A stretch of DNA of 64,000 nt, from positions 1 through 64,000 of the forward strand of contig NZ_JAHBGC010000049.1 of NCBI RefSeq assembly GCF_018390645.1. Reading direction: 5' to 3'. This document shows, piece by piece, positions 9,185 through 18,064 of the stretch. Below the pieces are notes generated by a model. It was given only the letters and a program-made list of their open reading frames with translations. It had not been told where the DNA came from and searched no databases. How positions within the stretch are numbered: the stretch's first letter is position 1; each line of letters begins with the position of its first letter. The stretch comes from Ancylobacter dichloromethanicus (GTDB taxonomy: Bacteria; Pseudomonadota; Alphaproteobacteria; Rhizobiales; Xanthobacteraceae). A program made the translations under genes and the position numbers.

Positions 9185-10254
9185 CCCAGCGCCACGCGCG
9201 GTCGCGCCGGCTCGGCGACCGAGAGCGCGGCAAGCTCCGCCATGCCGTCGGCGAAGTCGACCGCCGGGCTCCAGCCGAGTTCACGCCGCAGGCGAGAGGA
9301 GTCCGCGGTGATATGGCGGACATCGCCAAGCCGATACTGGCCGGTCACCGCCGGCCGGGGCCCGTCCAGTGCCCGGGCGAGGGCGAGCGCCATGTCGCCG
9401 ACCGTCCGCGGTGTTCCCGAGCCGACATTATAGGCCCGCACTCCCGCTTGTGAGCGCTCGCAGGCGAGCACCGTCGCGGCGGCCACGTCGCGCACATGGA
9501 CGAAGTCGCGGCGTTGCCGGCCATCCTCGAAAACGCGCGGCGCCTCTCCCCGCCGCAGCGCCGAGGTGAAGATCGACGCGACTCCCGCATAGGGCGTGTC
9601 GCGCGGCATGCCGGGGCCGTACACATTGTGATAACGCATCATCGCCGCGGAGCCGCCCGTCGCCCGCGCCCAGTTGGCGGCGTAGAATTCCTGCGCAGCC
9701 TTGCTCGTCGCATAGGCGTTGCGCGGATCGAAGGAGGTCTCCTCATCCACGAGACCAACGGCGAGGCCACGGCCGCAGACCGGACAGGGCGGCTCGAAAT
9801 CGCCGATGGCGAGCGCGCTTTCGACCCGTGGCCCGGGTCGCACCGCGCCATGCTCGGCGCAGTAACCGAAGCCTTCGCCATAGACCACCATGGAACTTGC
9901 CAGCGTGAGCCGCGAGACGCCCGCGCGCGCCATCCCCGCCAGAAGTTCGGCGGTGCCGAGATCATTGCTGGACGCATAGTCCGGCATGTCGTCGAGATCG
10001 ACGCCCAGCCCCACCTTGGCGGCAAGGTGGATGACGCCATCAACCCCGCTCACCGCCCGCGACACGAAATCCCGGTCGCGGACATCCCCCACCAGCGCCT
10101 CGACACCGTCATGCGGGAGCGTCCACGCGGCGCCAGAACGATGCACGTCCGGACGCAGCGAATCGAGCACACGAACCTCGTGGCCGCGCTTGAGAAGCTG
10201 CTCAAGTACATGTTGCCCGATAAAGCCGGCCGCGCCGGTGAGAAGGACGTGCAT
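9181..10254 (-). CDS. NAD-dependent nucleotide-sugar 4-epimerase/dehydratase (SDR, WbiB-like)
   Basis: An extended short-chain dehydrogenase of about 357 residues. It shows TGAAGFIG for NAD binding at the N terminus, the active-site tyrosine/lysine pair in YATSKAAQEFY and YHNVYGPGMP near the sugar site. A Cys-rich insertion (YCAEHG then CPVCGRG, residues about 130-165) looks like a small zinc-binding loop and is characteristic of dTDP-rhamnose 4-epimerase WbiB-type proteins. Upstream in-frame ATG at 10266 is possible, but the ATG at 10254 has GGAG at a good distance. It lies 5-17 bp after the glycosyltransferase gene and overlaps the downstream EamA gene. It likely makes a sugar nucleotide for the neighbouring transferases. 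Confidence 0.85.
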   Translation of the reverse strand: MHVLLTGAAGFIGQHVLEQLLKRGHEVRVLDSLRPDVHRSGAAWTLPHDGVEALVGDVRDRDFVSRAVSGVDGVIHLAAKVGLGVDLDDMPDYASSNDLGTAELLAGMARAGVSRLTLASSMVVYGEGFGYCAEHGAVRPGPRVESALAIGDFEPPCPVCGRGLAVGLVDEETSFDPRNAYATSKAAQEFYAANWARATGGSAAMMRYHNVYGPGMPRDTPYAGVASIFTSALRRGEAPRVFEDGRQRRDFVHVRDVAAATVLACERSQAGVRAYNVGSGTPRTVGDMALALARALDGPRPAVTGQYRLGDVRHITADSSRLRRELGWSPAVDFADGMAELAALSVAEPARPRVALG

Positions 10255-10271
10255 GACGGTCTCCATGATCC

Positions 10272-11021
10272 TCAGCGGCGCAGCGCGGGCGCGGGCTCCG
10301 GTACCTGGCGCGCCCGCTGGAGCCGCGCCAGCCGGATGAAGGTGGTCGATATCTTCCAGGCCGCGCTCAGCCCGGCGAGGGCATTGCCGGAGACCTTCGA
10401 CTGGCCGCCGCGCCGGCGGCGATGGTCGACCGGCACTTCAAGGCACCGCAGGCCCGCCCCGGCTGCGCGCATCTGCATTTCGAGGTTCCAGCCATAGGTC
10501 TGCTCGCGCATTCCAAGCGCGACGAGGCGATCGGTTCGCATCGCCCGCAGCGGCGACATGTCAGTGAAGCGCACGCCATAGGTGAGGCGCAGCAGCACGC
10601 CCGCGAGCCGGCCGGCGACGAGTTGCTGTGGCGTCATGGAGCCTGACTCGCGCCGTCCGAGTAGCCGGGACCCCATCACGAAATCCGCCTTGCCGGAAGC
10701 CACAGGTTCCACCACGGCGGACAGAAAGGCGGGCACGTCGCTGCCGTCGCCGTCGAGGAAGCAAACGATGTCGGTTTCGGGACGGACGGCGGCGAGCCCG
10801 GCGGCGCAGGCCCGGCCATAACCTCGCAGCGGCTGCGACACCACCCGCGCCCCGGCTGCCGCCGCCTGCCCGGCGGTGTCGTCACGCGATCCGTTGTCGA
10901 CGACGATGACCTCGCCGACACCCTCGGCCAGCACCTCGCGCACCACCGCGGCAATGGCCTCCTCCTCGTCGAGGCAGGGAATCACGACCGCGACGTTCCC
11001 CAGCGCGGACCGTTCCATCAT
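10272..11021 (-). CDS. Glycosyltransferase family 2
   Basis: The 249-residue protein begins MMERSALGNVAVVIPCLDEEEAIAAVV, with VIVVDNGSRDDT and the DXD-type motif CFLDGDGSDV, then MGSRLLGRRESGSM. These are hallmarks of GT-A fold, GT2 family enzymes of the polyprenyl-phosphate sugar transferase type. No C-terminal membrane helices are visible, so it may act on a soluble or peripheral acceptor. Its ATG overlaps the stop of the DUF2064 gene (ATGA at 11018-11021), indicating translational coupling. The DUF2064 plus GT2 pair is a recurrent arrangement in proteobacteria. The sugar and acceptor are unknown. Confidence 0.87.
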   Translation of the reverse strand: MMERSALGNVAVVIPCLDEEEAIAAVVREVLAEGVGEVIVVDNGSRDDTAGQAAAAGARVVSQPLRGYGRACAAGLAAVRPETDIVCFLDGDGSDVPAFLSAVVEPVASGKADFVMGSRLLGRRESGSMTPQQLVAGRLAGVLLRLTYGVRFTDMSPLRAMRTDRLVALGMREQTYGWNLEMQMRAAGAGLRCLEVPVDHRRRRGGQSKVSGNALAGLSAAWKISTTFIRLARLQRARQVPEPAPALRR

Positions 11022-11758
11022 GCCGCACCTGCCTGCGCGGGAAGCGCGGATGCGGCGGCGCGTCGACGGCGCACGAAGGCGGCGGTGCGGGCGGCAGGCT
11101 GGCGTGCGAGGCCCGTGGGCGCGAAGGAGAGCGGCATCCCGTCTAGTTCCTGCTCCAGCAGCGCATAGGACGCGGCGTCGTCCACATCGTACCAGGGCGT
11201 GAGCTCGACCACCGGCAGCCCGATCTCGCGCGCGCGATCCAGCGTCAGTCGGTAGACCTCGGGCGTGCTCCAAGGCATGTCCGCGAACAGTTCCGGATGC
11301 GGCCGGGACAGGCCGATGAAGGTGTAGCCGCCATCCAGCGCCGGGCTCAGCACGACCCGGTCGCCGCTCTGGAGCGCTTCGACGGCATCCCGCAGCAGCG
11401 CCTTCGGCAAGGTCGGGCTGTCGGAATTGACGAGGATGGCGCCCGCATGGCCGCGCGCCAGGAGGTCGGCGATGCCCTGGTCGAGCCGCCGACCGAGATC
11501 GCCCTCGCCTTGCAGCACCAGCCCGAAATCGGGAGGCAGTAGCCGGGTCAGCGCGCCTTCCGATCCTGCCGGCGTATAGACAGCATATCCCTCGGCATCG
11601 CCCTCGGCGGCGAGCTCTGCGATAGTGGCGGAAAGGTCGGAGATGAAGCAGGCGGAAATTTCCGCGCATTCATCGGGGCGCAAGGGCGGCGACAGCCGGG
11701 TCTTGGATTTGCCCGGCGCCGGCGTCTTGCAGATGATGGCCACGGCGACAGTCGACAT
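11018..11758 (-). CDS. DUF2064/TIGR04282-type nucleotidyl- or glycosyltransferase
   Basis: This 246-residue protein starts MSTVAVAIICKTPAPGKSKTRL, the nucleotide-binding loop typical of the TIGR04282 family (related to CofC/MobA-type nucleotidyltransferases). It continues with ILVNSDSPTLP and LSPALDGGYTFIGLSRPHPELF, both diagnostic. Family members sit beside GT2 enzymes, as here. A GTG at 11773 overlaps the upstream stop and would add five residues. The ATG at 11758 lies after GAGGAC and is preferred. The tail after residue 225 is Arg/Ala rich and probably unstructured. Biochemical activity is not established for the family. Confidence 0.82.
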   Translation of the reverse strand: MSTVAVAIICKTPAPGKSKTRLSPPLRPDECAEISACFISDLSATIAELAAEGDAEGYAVYTPAGSEGALTRLLPPDFGLVLQGEGDLGRRLDQGIADLLARGHAGAILVNSDSPTLPKALLRDAVEALQSGDRVVLSPALDGGYTFIGLSRPHPELFADMPWSTPEVYRLTLDRAREIGLPVVELTPWYDVDDAASYALLEQELDGMPLSFAPTGLARQPAARTAAFVRRRRAAASALPAQAGAA

Positions 11759-11769
11759 GATGCGTGTCC

Positions 11770-12993
11770 TCACATGCGGGTCAGAAGGTCGAGCGAGTCG
11801 GCAAGGTCGCGATACAGGTCATTGGGGTCTTCTAGGCCGACCGAGAGCCGCAGCAGGTCGTCCGGGCAGGGTGAGCCCTCCCCCTCGATCGAGGCGCGAT
11901 GTTCGATAAGGCTCTCGATGCCACCGAAGGACGTCGCCCGGCGCCACAGTTGCACCTGGGCCGCGGCAGTGATGGCCGCAGCCGCCCCGCCGCGCAGGCG
12001 CAGCGACAGCATGCCGCCAAAGCCACCCGGCATCTGACGCGCGGCGACGGCATGGCCGGGATGGTCCGGCAGGCCGGGATACAGCACGGCGCTGATCGCC
12101 GGATGTCCGCGCAGCCGCTCCGCGATCAAGGCGGCGCTGCGGCTCTGTTCCTTCACGCGCAGATCAAGCGTGCGCAGGCCGCGCGTCAGCAGCCAGGCAT
12201 CGAACGAGCCGAGCACGGCGCCCTGCTGGTCACGCATGTCCTTGATGCGCAGCCAGAGCTCCGAACGATCGGCACTCGCCAGGGCGCCCGCGACCACGTC
12301 GGAATGGCCGTTGAGATATTTGGTCGCCGAATGCATCACGATGTCGGCCCCGAATAGGAGCGGATTGGTGAGCACCGGCGTCGCCACGGTGGAATCTGCG
12401 CACACCATCGCACCGGCCCGGTGGGCCAGATCGGACACGGCGGCGATGTCGGTTACGGTCCAGAGCGGATTGCTCGGCGTCTCGATCCAGACCAGCCCGG
12501 TCCTGCCGGGGCGAAGGCTGGCTCGAACCTCGTCGAGCCTCGACATATCGATGAAGCTGACCTCGTGACCATATCGATTGGCGGCGTGCAGCCAGACGCG
12601 CAGTCCCCAATACATGTCCCGCGGCGCCACAATGTGTGTGGGCGGCAGCGCGGTAAAGACGGCCACCGCCGCCGCCATGCCCGAGCCGAACAGCAGGGCG
12701 TCCCGCGCATGTTCGAGCTCGGCGATCTGCCGCTCGGCCTGCTGGACCGTCGCATTGTCCTTGCGGCCATAGACGTGGCCGGAACTGTAGCCGTTGTCGG
12801 GATCCCGCGCATAGGTCGTACTCATGTCGATCGACGGCGTGAGCGCGGTCAACGGCGGACGCCCCCCGAGCGCGCGGGTGGCCACGGTGCGGGGCATGAA
12901 TCGGCGGTAAGGACGGTCGTCCATGGAACCTGTGATCGGTGGAGCGGCGAGGGCAAGGAACGACGCGCTCCGACCGAGGGCCGGATGCGTCAT
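11770..12993 (-). CDS. PLP-dependent Cys/Met metabolism enzyme (cystathionine beta-lyase/gamma-synthase family)
   Basis: The 407-residue protein carries the family lysine in HSATKYLNGHSDVVAG near residue 230, together with YGRKDNATVQQAERQIAELE, LFGSGMAAAVAV and the C-terminal SFGGIESLIEHRAS. These place it in the Cys/Met metabolism PLP family, closest to cystathionine beta-lyase (MetC)-like enzymes. The exact substrate cannot be fixed from sequence. It overlaps the next gene at 11770-11773 and sits in the middle of the operon, an unexpected place for a sulfur amino-acid enzyme between dehalogenation and sugar genes. Confidence 0.88.
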   Translation of the reverse strand: MTHPALGRSASFLALAAPPITGSMDDRPYRRFMPRTVATRALGGRPPLTALTPSIDMSTTYARDPDNGYSSGHVYGRKDNATVQQAERQIAELEHARDALLFGSGMAAAVAVFTALPPTHIVAPRDMYWGLRVWLHAANRYGHEVSFIDMSRLDEVRASLRPGRTGLVWIETPSNPLWTVTDIAAVSDLAHRAGAMVCADSTVATPVLTNPLLFGADIVMHSATKYLNGHSDVVAGALASADRSELWLRIKDMRDQQGAVLGSFDAWLLTRGLRTLDLRVKEQSRSAALIAERLRGHPAISAVLYPGLPDHPGHAVAARQMPGGFGGMLSLRLRGGAAAAITAAAQVQLWRRATSFGGIESLIEHRASIEGEGSPCPDDLLRLSVGLEDPNDLYRDLADSLDLLTRM

Positions 12994-13036
12994 TAGACCT
13001 CTACGCAGGCGAAGGCGGCTTCGTTACAGCCTGGCT

Positions 13037-13585
13037 CTAATTTTGCGAGCCGCCGGGATCGGGCGCGGCCGCGGAAGGCGGCGAGGGCGGCAACGGGCTG
13101 CCATCGCCGGAGCGCCGGAAAAGCCGTAGCGCTTCGAGGCTGCGCGCCAGCAGCGCCGCCAGCAGCGCGCCGCTCAACACCGGCCAGAGCAGGAAGCTCC
13201 AGTCCGGGTCGAACTGCGCGGCGATCAGCGGGGTGATCCCCGCCGGCGGGTGAAAGCAGCGCAGCGCCATCATCAGGGCCAGCGCCACCCCCACCATGCC
13301 GGCGGTCGCAAGTTCCGAGTTCGGCCAAAGCTGGTGGCCGCACAACGCCACCACCCCGCAGATCATGTGACCGCCGACAATGGCGCGACTGCTCGACGGC
13401 GCGCTGCCCGGCGCGCCGCACACCAGGACGAGCGTCGTCGCGAAGGGAAAGGCGGCAAGCGCCATCCCCGAGGTCCGCGCCGCGACGTGCAGGGCAAAGA
13501 TAGCTCCCGTGACGAGCACGGCGGCGGCGGCGATGCCGATCTGCTCGCGCCGGCGCGCCGACCTGTCCCGGTCTTCCCCCTGCAT
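13037..13585 (-). CDS. HPP-family integral membrane protein
   Basis: This 182-residue protein has four to five hydrophobic segments and the name-giving motif CFHPPAGITPLIAA near residue 110. Pfam HPP proteins include chloroplast and cyanobacterial nitrite transporters. Bacterial homologues are mostly uncharacterised. The C-terminal 25 residues are Ser/Pro rich. It is 10 bp from the dehalogenase gene and 43 bp before the PLP enzyme, so it is in the operon. A role in anion movement (for example halide or carboxylate) would suit the context but is conjecture. Confidence 0.82.
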   Translation of the reverse strand: MQGEDRDRSARRREQIGIAAAAVLVTGAIFALHVAARTSGMALAAFPFATTLVLVCGAPGSAPSSSRAIVGGHMICGVVALCGHQLWPNSELATAGMVGVALALMMALRCFHPPAGITPLIAAQFDPDWSFLLWPVLSGALLAALLARSLEALRLFRRSGDGSPLPPSPPSAAAPDPGGSQN

Positions 13586-13595
13586 CGACGTGGGG

Positions 13596-14366
13596 TCAGG
13601 CGCGGCCGACCGCAGTCCGCATCGGCTCCGCCTGCTCGGCGCGGATCAGCTGCGGCAATTGCGAGAGCGCCTCCACCTCGAAATCCGCCGCCTCCGCGTA
13701 GGTTTCCTCCTGCATCCTGAGGGCCTTGAACATGGTCAGCGGAGTGATCGGGCGCGCCTCGAGCTCATCCGTCAGCTTCTGCATCGGCAGACGGGCGATA
13801 CGGGCGACACGGAAGCCGAAATTCTTCGCGCCGCCGACGTCGAAGCCGTTGGACGACACGAACAGAACGTTCTCCGGCTTCACGCCGAGCGCTTCCTCCA
13901 CCATCTCATAGGCGCGGGGATGCGGCTTGAAGACCGCCTTGGAATCGACGCTGATCACCTTGTCGAACAGTTCGTCGAGGCCGGCATTGGCCACCAGGCG
14001 CTGCAGCATGCCCGGCGCGCCATTGGACAGTATGGCGAGCCGGAGCGGGGCGAGGTCCTGCAGGCACTGAGCGGCGTCGGGATAGGGCCGAAGCCGGTTA
14101 TAGGCCTCGGCCATCTCGGCGAGGAAGGCGGCGTCCGGCTCGCGGCCGAGCGTGTTCAGCGTGTAGGCCAAGGCTTCCTGCGTCACGCTCCAGAAGTCCT
14201 GGTAGCGTCCCATGAGCGAGCGCAGCCAGCTATATTCCAGCTGCTTCTGCCGCCAGATCTGGGTGATGTACTCGCCATATCCGGGATAGGCGCGCTCGGT
14301 CGCGTCGGCGACCGACTGGATGTCGAACAGCGTTCCATAGGCATCAAAAACAACGGCTTTGATCAT
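13596..14366 (-). CDS. dhlB: L-2-haloacid dehalogenase (haloacid dehalogenase type II)
   Basis: The 256-residue HAD-superfamily enzyme begins MIKAVVFDAYGTLFDIQSVA with the nucleophilic Asp at residue 8. It has YSWLRSLMG (substrate pocket Arg), LAILSNGAPGM (motif II Ser), VFKPHPRAYEMV (motif III Lys) and VSSNGFDVGGAKNFGF (motif IV Asp). It hydrolyses 2-haloalkanoates to 2-hydroxyacids with release of halide. From memory the sequence is strikingly like DhlB of Xanthobacter autotrophicus, and the neighbours (symporter upstream, sigma-54 regulator) match the published dhlB-dhlC-dhlR arrangement. The frame could start four codons earlier at 14378. Cytoplasmic. Confidence 0.93.
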   Translation of the reverse strand: MIKAVVFDAYGTLFDIQSVADATERAYPGYGEYITQIWRQKQLEYSWLRSLMGRYQDFWSVTQEALAYTLNTLGREPDAAFLAEMAEAYNRLRPYPDAAQCLQDLAPLRLAILSNGAPGMLQRLVANAGLDELFDKVISVDSKAVFKPHPRAYEMVEEALGVKPENVLFVSSNGFDVGGAKNFGFRVARIARLPMQKLTDELEARPITPLTMFKALRMQEETYAEAADFEVEALSQLPQLIRAEQAEPMRTAVGRA

Positions 14367-14380
14367 GTCACGTCTCATTT

Positions 14381-15931
14381 TCAGTGGGATTCGGCGGCGG
14401 CCGGAGCGTCGTCGCGCAGGCCGGTATTCGCCCGGAAGATGACTTCATCGAATTGCGCTTCCGACACCGGGTCGCGCCGCGACAGGAGCGCGCCGAGAAT
14501 GGCGCCGAGAAAGCCGATCGGCACGCTGGCAACCGCCGGGTTCACGATCGGAAACAGCGCGTCGGCACCCATGAAAGCCGGCCCGAGCATCGCCAGCACG
14601 ACCGAGGAGGCCAGGCCCGCCGTCATGCCGGCGACAACGCCGACGGTATTGAACCGGCGCCAGAACAGCGACAGCACGATGACCGGGAAATTCGCACTGG
14701 CCGCGATCGAGATCGCGAGGATGACCAGCACCGCTACGTTGATCCCCTGCGCCAGCAGCCCGAACAGAATGGCAAAGGCGCCCACCGCGAGGGTCGCGAT
14801 CCGCGCCACCTTCACCTGCTCGCGTTCGCTGACCCGTCCGCCCCGCATCACGTTCACATAAAGATCGTGCGCGATCGCGCCGGAGGTGGAGAGCGTCAGA
14901 GCCGCCACGACGGCCAGGATGGTCGCGAAGGCCACGGCGACGACGATGGCGAGAAAGATCTCCCCGCCAAGGCTGCCGGGGCCGCCGCCGAGATACTGCG
15001 CCAGCAGCGGCAAAGCGAGGTTGCCGCCCTTGTCGGCGGCCCGGATGACGTCCTGCCCGACCAGGACCGCCGAGCCGAGGCCGATCAGGGTGGTCACGAG
15101 GAAGAACGCTCCGGCGAGGAACATCAGCCACACCGCCGAGCGCCGCGCGGTCTGGGCGTCGGGGACGGTGTAGAAGCGGGTCATGACGTGCGGCAGGCCG
15201 GCGGTGCCGAAGGCAAAGCTGAGCCCAAGCGAAAGCTGATCCAGCGGGTGCTTGAGATAGTTGCCCGGCGCCAGAAGCTGCGGTCCGTAGCGCGTCTCCG
15301 CCGCGCCGAACACGGCGAGAGGATCGAAGCCGAACTGCGCGAGCAGCAGAGCGACCAGCACGATGGCGGTGCCGAGCAGCAGGACGGCCTTGATGATCTG
15401 CACCCAGGTCGTGGCCAGCATGCCGCCGAACACGACATAGACCAGCATGCCGATACCCACGCCGACAATCGAGATGGCATAGGGCACGCCGAGCAGCAGC
15501 TTGATCAGCGCCGCTCCGCCCGCCATCTGCGGCACCAGATAGGCAAGGCTCACCACCACCGTGCCGAGCACCGCCGCAAGCCGGGCCTGCGGGCGCTGCA
15601 TGCGGAAGGCGATGACGTCGCCGAGCGTGAACCGCCCGGTGTTGCGGATCGGCTCGGCCACCAGCATCAGGATGGCGAGGAAGGCGACGAGCGCGCCGGC
15701 GGCGTAGAGGGAGCCGTCCATGCCGTACAGAGCGGCGAGGCCGGAGAAACCGAGAAAAGCTGCCGCGCTCATCCAGTCGCCGGCGAGCGCGAATCCGTTC
15801 TGCACGGGGCCGAGATTGCCATGCGCGGTGTAAAAATCGCTTGCGGTGCGGGTGCGCCGCGCGGCCCAGTAGGTGATGCCGAGGGTGATAGCAATGATCA
15901 CCACGAAGATGGAGAAGGAGAGTAGTTTCAT
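14381..15931 (-). CDS. dhlC: Sodium:solute symporter (acetate/haloacid permease, ActP-like)
   Basis: A 516-residue integral membrane protein with about 13 hydrophobic segments, of the solute:sodium symporter family. It contains AGDWMSAAAFLGFSGLAALYGMDG near residue 50 and FTLGDVIAFRM, typical of the ActP/YjcG acetate permease clade. It probably imports short-chain (halo)carboxylates for the dehalogenase encoded 2 bp downstream. It overlaps the DUF485 gene by four bases (15928-15931), and DUF485-ActP pairs are standard. The symbol is by analogy with the X. autotrophicus dhl locus. Confidence 0.9.
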   Translation of the reverse strand: MKLLSFSIFVVIIAITLGITYWAARRTRTASDFYTAHGNLGPVQNGFALAGDWMSAAAFLGFSGLAALYGMDGSLYAAGALVAFLAILMLVAEPIRNTGRFTLGDVIAFRMQRPQARLAAVLGTVVVSLAYLVPQMAGGAALIKLLLGVPYAISIVGVGIGMLVYVVFGGMLATTWVQIIKAVLLLGTAIVLVALLLAQFGFDPLAVFGAAETRYGPQLLAPGNYLKHPLDQLSLGLSFAFGTAGLPHVMTRFYTVPDAQTARRSAVWLMFLAGAFFLVTTLIGLGSAVLVGQDVIRAADKGGNLALPLLAQYLGGGPGSLGGEIFLAIVVAVAFATILAVVAALTLSTSGAIAHDLYVNVMRGGRVSEREQVKVARIATLAVGAFAILFGLLAQGINVAVLVILAISIAASANFPVIVLSLFWRRFNTVGVVAGMTAGLASSVVLAMLGPAFMGADALFPIVNPAVASVPIGFLGAILGALLSRRDPVSEAQFDEVIFRANTGLRDDAPAAAESH

Positions 15932-16335
15932 CGCGTGCCCTCCCGCATGGCGGCGTCGCGCGCAGCGGCGGCAAGCGGATCAAAGATGCGATGGGCGGCG
16001 AGCGTGTAGAGCAGGGCGGCTCCCCAGCTCACCAGATAGATGGCGATAACCAGCACGTAGCCGACATTCAGCGCGCCGAATGCCTTGGTCGACATGAACG
16101 GGCGGGCATAACCGGCCAGCAGCAACGTCAGGAAGAAGAGGCCAAGCGAGAGCCCGAGCAGCCAACCGATAATCTGGCGCTTGGTCTGGATCAACTGGCG
16201 GAAGGTCATGCCTTCGGTCCGCGCATGCCAGTCGGGCTTGGGAGACGTGAGAATGGGAGAAGGGGACGTGAGAATGGGGGAGGATGGCGAAGCCCCCATG
16301 GCCGGGGCGTGCACCGGGACGGACTGGATTGTCAT
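15928..16335 (-). CDS. DUF485 membrane protein (YjcH-like symporter partner)
   Basis: This 135-residue protein has two hydrophobic helices (IIGWLLGLSLGLFFLTLLLAGY and LNVGYVLVIAIYLVSWGAALLY) and the DUF485 pattern RQLIQTKRQIIGWLLG. It is the usual small partner of ActP-type symporters, located in the inner membrane. The N-terminal 35 residues contain a short tandem duplication (ILTSPSPILTSPKPD), encoded by two copies of GGGGACGTGAGAATGGG-like sequence near 16240-16280. It is the first gene of the operon, with AAAGGAAA as ribosome site upstream of ATG 16335, and follows the sigma-54 promoter. Confidence 0.88.
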   Translation of the reverse strand: MTIQSVPVHAPAMGASPSSPILTSPSPILTSPKPDWHARTEGMTFRQLIQTKRQIIGWLLGLSLGLFFLTLLLAGYARPFMSTKAFGALNVGYVLVIAIYLVSWGAALLYTLAAHRIFDPLAAAARDAAMREGTR

Positions 16336-16409
16336 CAGGCGTTTCCTTTAGTCTTGTTGTGGGCCTTGATCCTGCGGAGTGGCGCCGCGATCTGGCTCGT
16401 CGTCCGTTC

Positions 16410-16426
16410 CGCAACTTGTGTGCCAG
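16410..16426 (-). promoter_or_regulatory. Sigma-54 promoter of the haloacid operon
   Basis: The minus strand reads CTGGCACACAAGTTGC. It has the -24 element TGGCAC (GTGCCA at 16420-16425 on the plus strand) and the -12 element TTGC (16411-16414) with the exact 10-bp GG-to-GC spacing. Transcription should start near 16398 and run into the DUF485 gene at 16335. The divergent gene encodes a sigma-54-dependent activator, which supports the call. Confidence 0.87.
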
Positions 16427-16478
16427 CTTCACTAGATCTGTAATATCAATTAGTTAGATGAAACGACCCATCCCCTTT

Positions 16479-16514
16479 GATGCACAATTGCATCGATTGA
16501 TGCGATATTGCATC
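16479..16514. promoter_or_regulatory. Twin palindromic upstream activator sites for the sigma-54 regulator
   Basis: Two 16-bp near-identical palindromes lie in a row: GATGCACAATTGCATC (16479-16494) and GATGCGATATTGCATC (16499-16514). Their centres are 20 bp apart, about two helical turns. They lie about 80-115 bp upstream of the inferred sigma-54 start, the normal place for enhancer-binding protein sites. They also precede ATG 16527 of the regulator, so autoregulation is possible. Confidence 0.75.
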
Positions 16515-16526
16515 GGAAAGAACGCC

Positions 16527-17960
16527 ATGCGCCTGCCCATTCAACCTTCGGCAGCGATGCCGGATCTGCCGCTGACCGAGAGTGATTTCAGCGAGATCAT
16601 TCGCAATTCGTTCGACGGAATCTTCGTCGCCGATGGCGAGGGGCGCACGCTGCTGGTCAATCCCGGCTGCGAGCGCAATTACGACTTTCGCGCCGAGGAT
16701 GTCGTTGGCCGGCTGGTGGTCGAGCTTGAGGCGGACGGCCTGATCCGCCCGGTCATCGCCCCGCGCGTCATCGCCACCGGCCAGCGCGTGACGGCGATAC
16801 AGCGCACCCACACCGGCCAGACTATTCTGGCGACCGGAACACCGCTCTTCGACGATGAGGGGCGGGTGCGGCGGGTGATCATCAACTCGCGGGACACGAC
16901 CGAACTCGATCAGTTGCAGGCCGAGCTGTCCCGCATCCGGCACGATCTGGCGCGGGCGGAAACCGAGGTGGCGCAGTTGCGCCAGGAAGGTCTGCCGCCG
17001 GACGGCCCGGTATTCCATGGCGAGGCGACGCGGCGGATCGCCGATCTGCTGCGGCGGGTGTCGGCCTCGGATGCCACCGTACTGCTGACCGGCGAATCAG
17101 GTGTCGGCAAGGAAGTGTTCGCCCGCCTCGTGCATCGCGAGAGCCAGAGGGCCAATGCCGCCTTCATCAAGATCAACTGTGGCGCGCTGCCGCGCGACCT
17201 CATCGAATCCGAGCTTTTCGGCTATGAGGCCGGCGCGTTCACCGGAGCGCACAAGAACGGCAAGCCCGGCATGCTGGAGCTGGCCAATCATGGAACGTTG
17301 TTTCTCGACGAGATCGGCGAACTGCCTCTCGACATGCAGGTGAAGCTGCTTCACGTCCTGCAGGACCGGACCGTGGCGCGACTCGGCTCCACCCGCTCCA
17401 TGCCGCTCGACATCCGCATCGTGGCCGCGACCAATCGCGATCTCGCGCGCGCGGTCGAGGCCTCGACCTTTCGCGCCGACCTGTTTTACCGCCTCAATGT
17501 GGTGCCGATCGTGGTGCCGCCGCTGCGCGAGCGGCGCGAGGATATTCTGCCCCTCATCCGCCAGGCGCTTTCCGGTTTCAATGCGCAATATCGCACCCAC
17601 AAGCAGTTTTCCCATGCCGCCGCGCTGGAGCTGGTGGCCTATGACTGGCCGGGGAACATCCGCGAGCTGCGCAATCTGGTCGAGCGGCTGGTGGTGACGT
17701 CGCCCGGCACTGTGATCGAAACCGAGGAGATGGGGATCGTCGCGAAGCCAGCGTCGGCCGACCACCCGGAGGGGCCCGGCGTCGGGCGCGTTAAGCTGGA
17801 CGGACTGGGTCTCGGCGAACAGGTGCGCCGCTTTGAAACCGCACTGATCGAAAGCGCCCTGCAGCGCTTCTCCAACACACGGGCCGCGGCGCGCTATCTC
17901 GGAGTCAGCCAGTCCACCATCGTTCGCAAAATGAAGGGAATGGGCGAAACCCGAGGTTGA
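16527..17960 (+). CDS. dhlR: Sigma-54-dependent activator with PAS domain, haloacid operon regulator
   Basis: This protein (477 residues from ATG 16527) has an N-terminal PAS-like sensor ([25 protein letters not shown]), a short coiled linker, and an AAA+ domain with Walker [17 protein letters not shown], the sigma-54 contact loop GAFTGAHK, Walker [15 protein letters not shown] and an arginine finger region [10 protein letters not shown]. It ends with a Fis-type HTH ([23 protein letters not shown]). It activates sigma-54 RNA polymerase by ATP hydrolysis. It is divergent from the dhl operon, with twin palindromes between. The frame is open to ATG 16458, but that start would place the palindromes inside the gene; 16527 with GGAAAG upstream is preferred. 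Confidence 0.9.
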   Translation: MRLPIQPSAAMPDLPLTESDFSEIIRNSFDGIFVADGEGRTLLVNPGCERNYDFRAEDVVGRLVVELEADGLIRPVIAPRVIATGQRVTAIQRTHTGQTILATGTPLFDDEGRVRRVIINSRDTTELDQLQAELSRIRHDLARAETEVAQLRQEGLPPDGPVFHGEATRRIADLLRRVSASDATVLLTGESGVGKEVFARLVHRESQRANAAFIKINCGALPRDLIESELFGYEAGAFTGAHKNGKPGMLELANHGTLFLDEIGELPLDMQVKLLHVLQDRTVARLGSTRSMPLDIRIVAATNRDLARAVEASTFRADLFYRLNVVPIVVPPLRERREDILPLIRQALSGFNAQYRTHKQFSHAAALELVAYDWPGNIRELRNLVERLVVTSPGTVIETEEMGIVAKPASADHPEGPGVGRVKLDGLGLGEQVRRFETALIESALQRFSNTRAAARYLGVSQSTIVRKMKGMGETRG

Positions 17961-18064
17961 AGCCACAAAGGGCGGCGCCCCCCAAAAGGCAGCACCCTCT
18001 TGTTTATTTTTAGAACGGACGTTTTAATTGGCGAATATCCATTCCCCAACAGGGCGTTCCGCAC

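Noticed and set aside
14384-15925. 513-codon open frame antisense to the symporter gene
   Set aside because: The product is Arg/His/Gln/Asp rich with no motif, and the opposite strand encodes a clear membrane transporter; it is a GC-bias shadow.
16240-16285. Direct repeat in the DUF485 gene as a possible regulatory iteron
   Set aside because: The repeat is in frame and translates to a tandem Ser-Pro-Ile-Leu-Thr motif, so it is more simply a coding duplication.
17961-18064. Possible sigma-54 promoter (AGGCAGCACCCTCTTGT) before the amidase gene
   Set aside because: The spacing between the GG and the second element is two bases too long and the terminal GC is absent.
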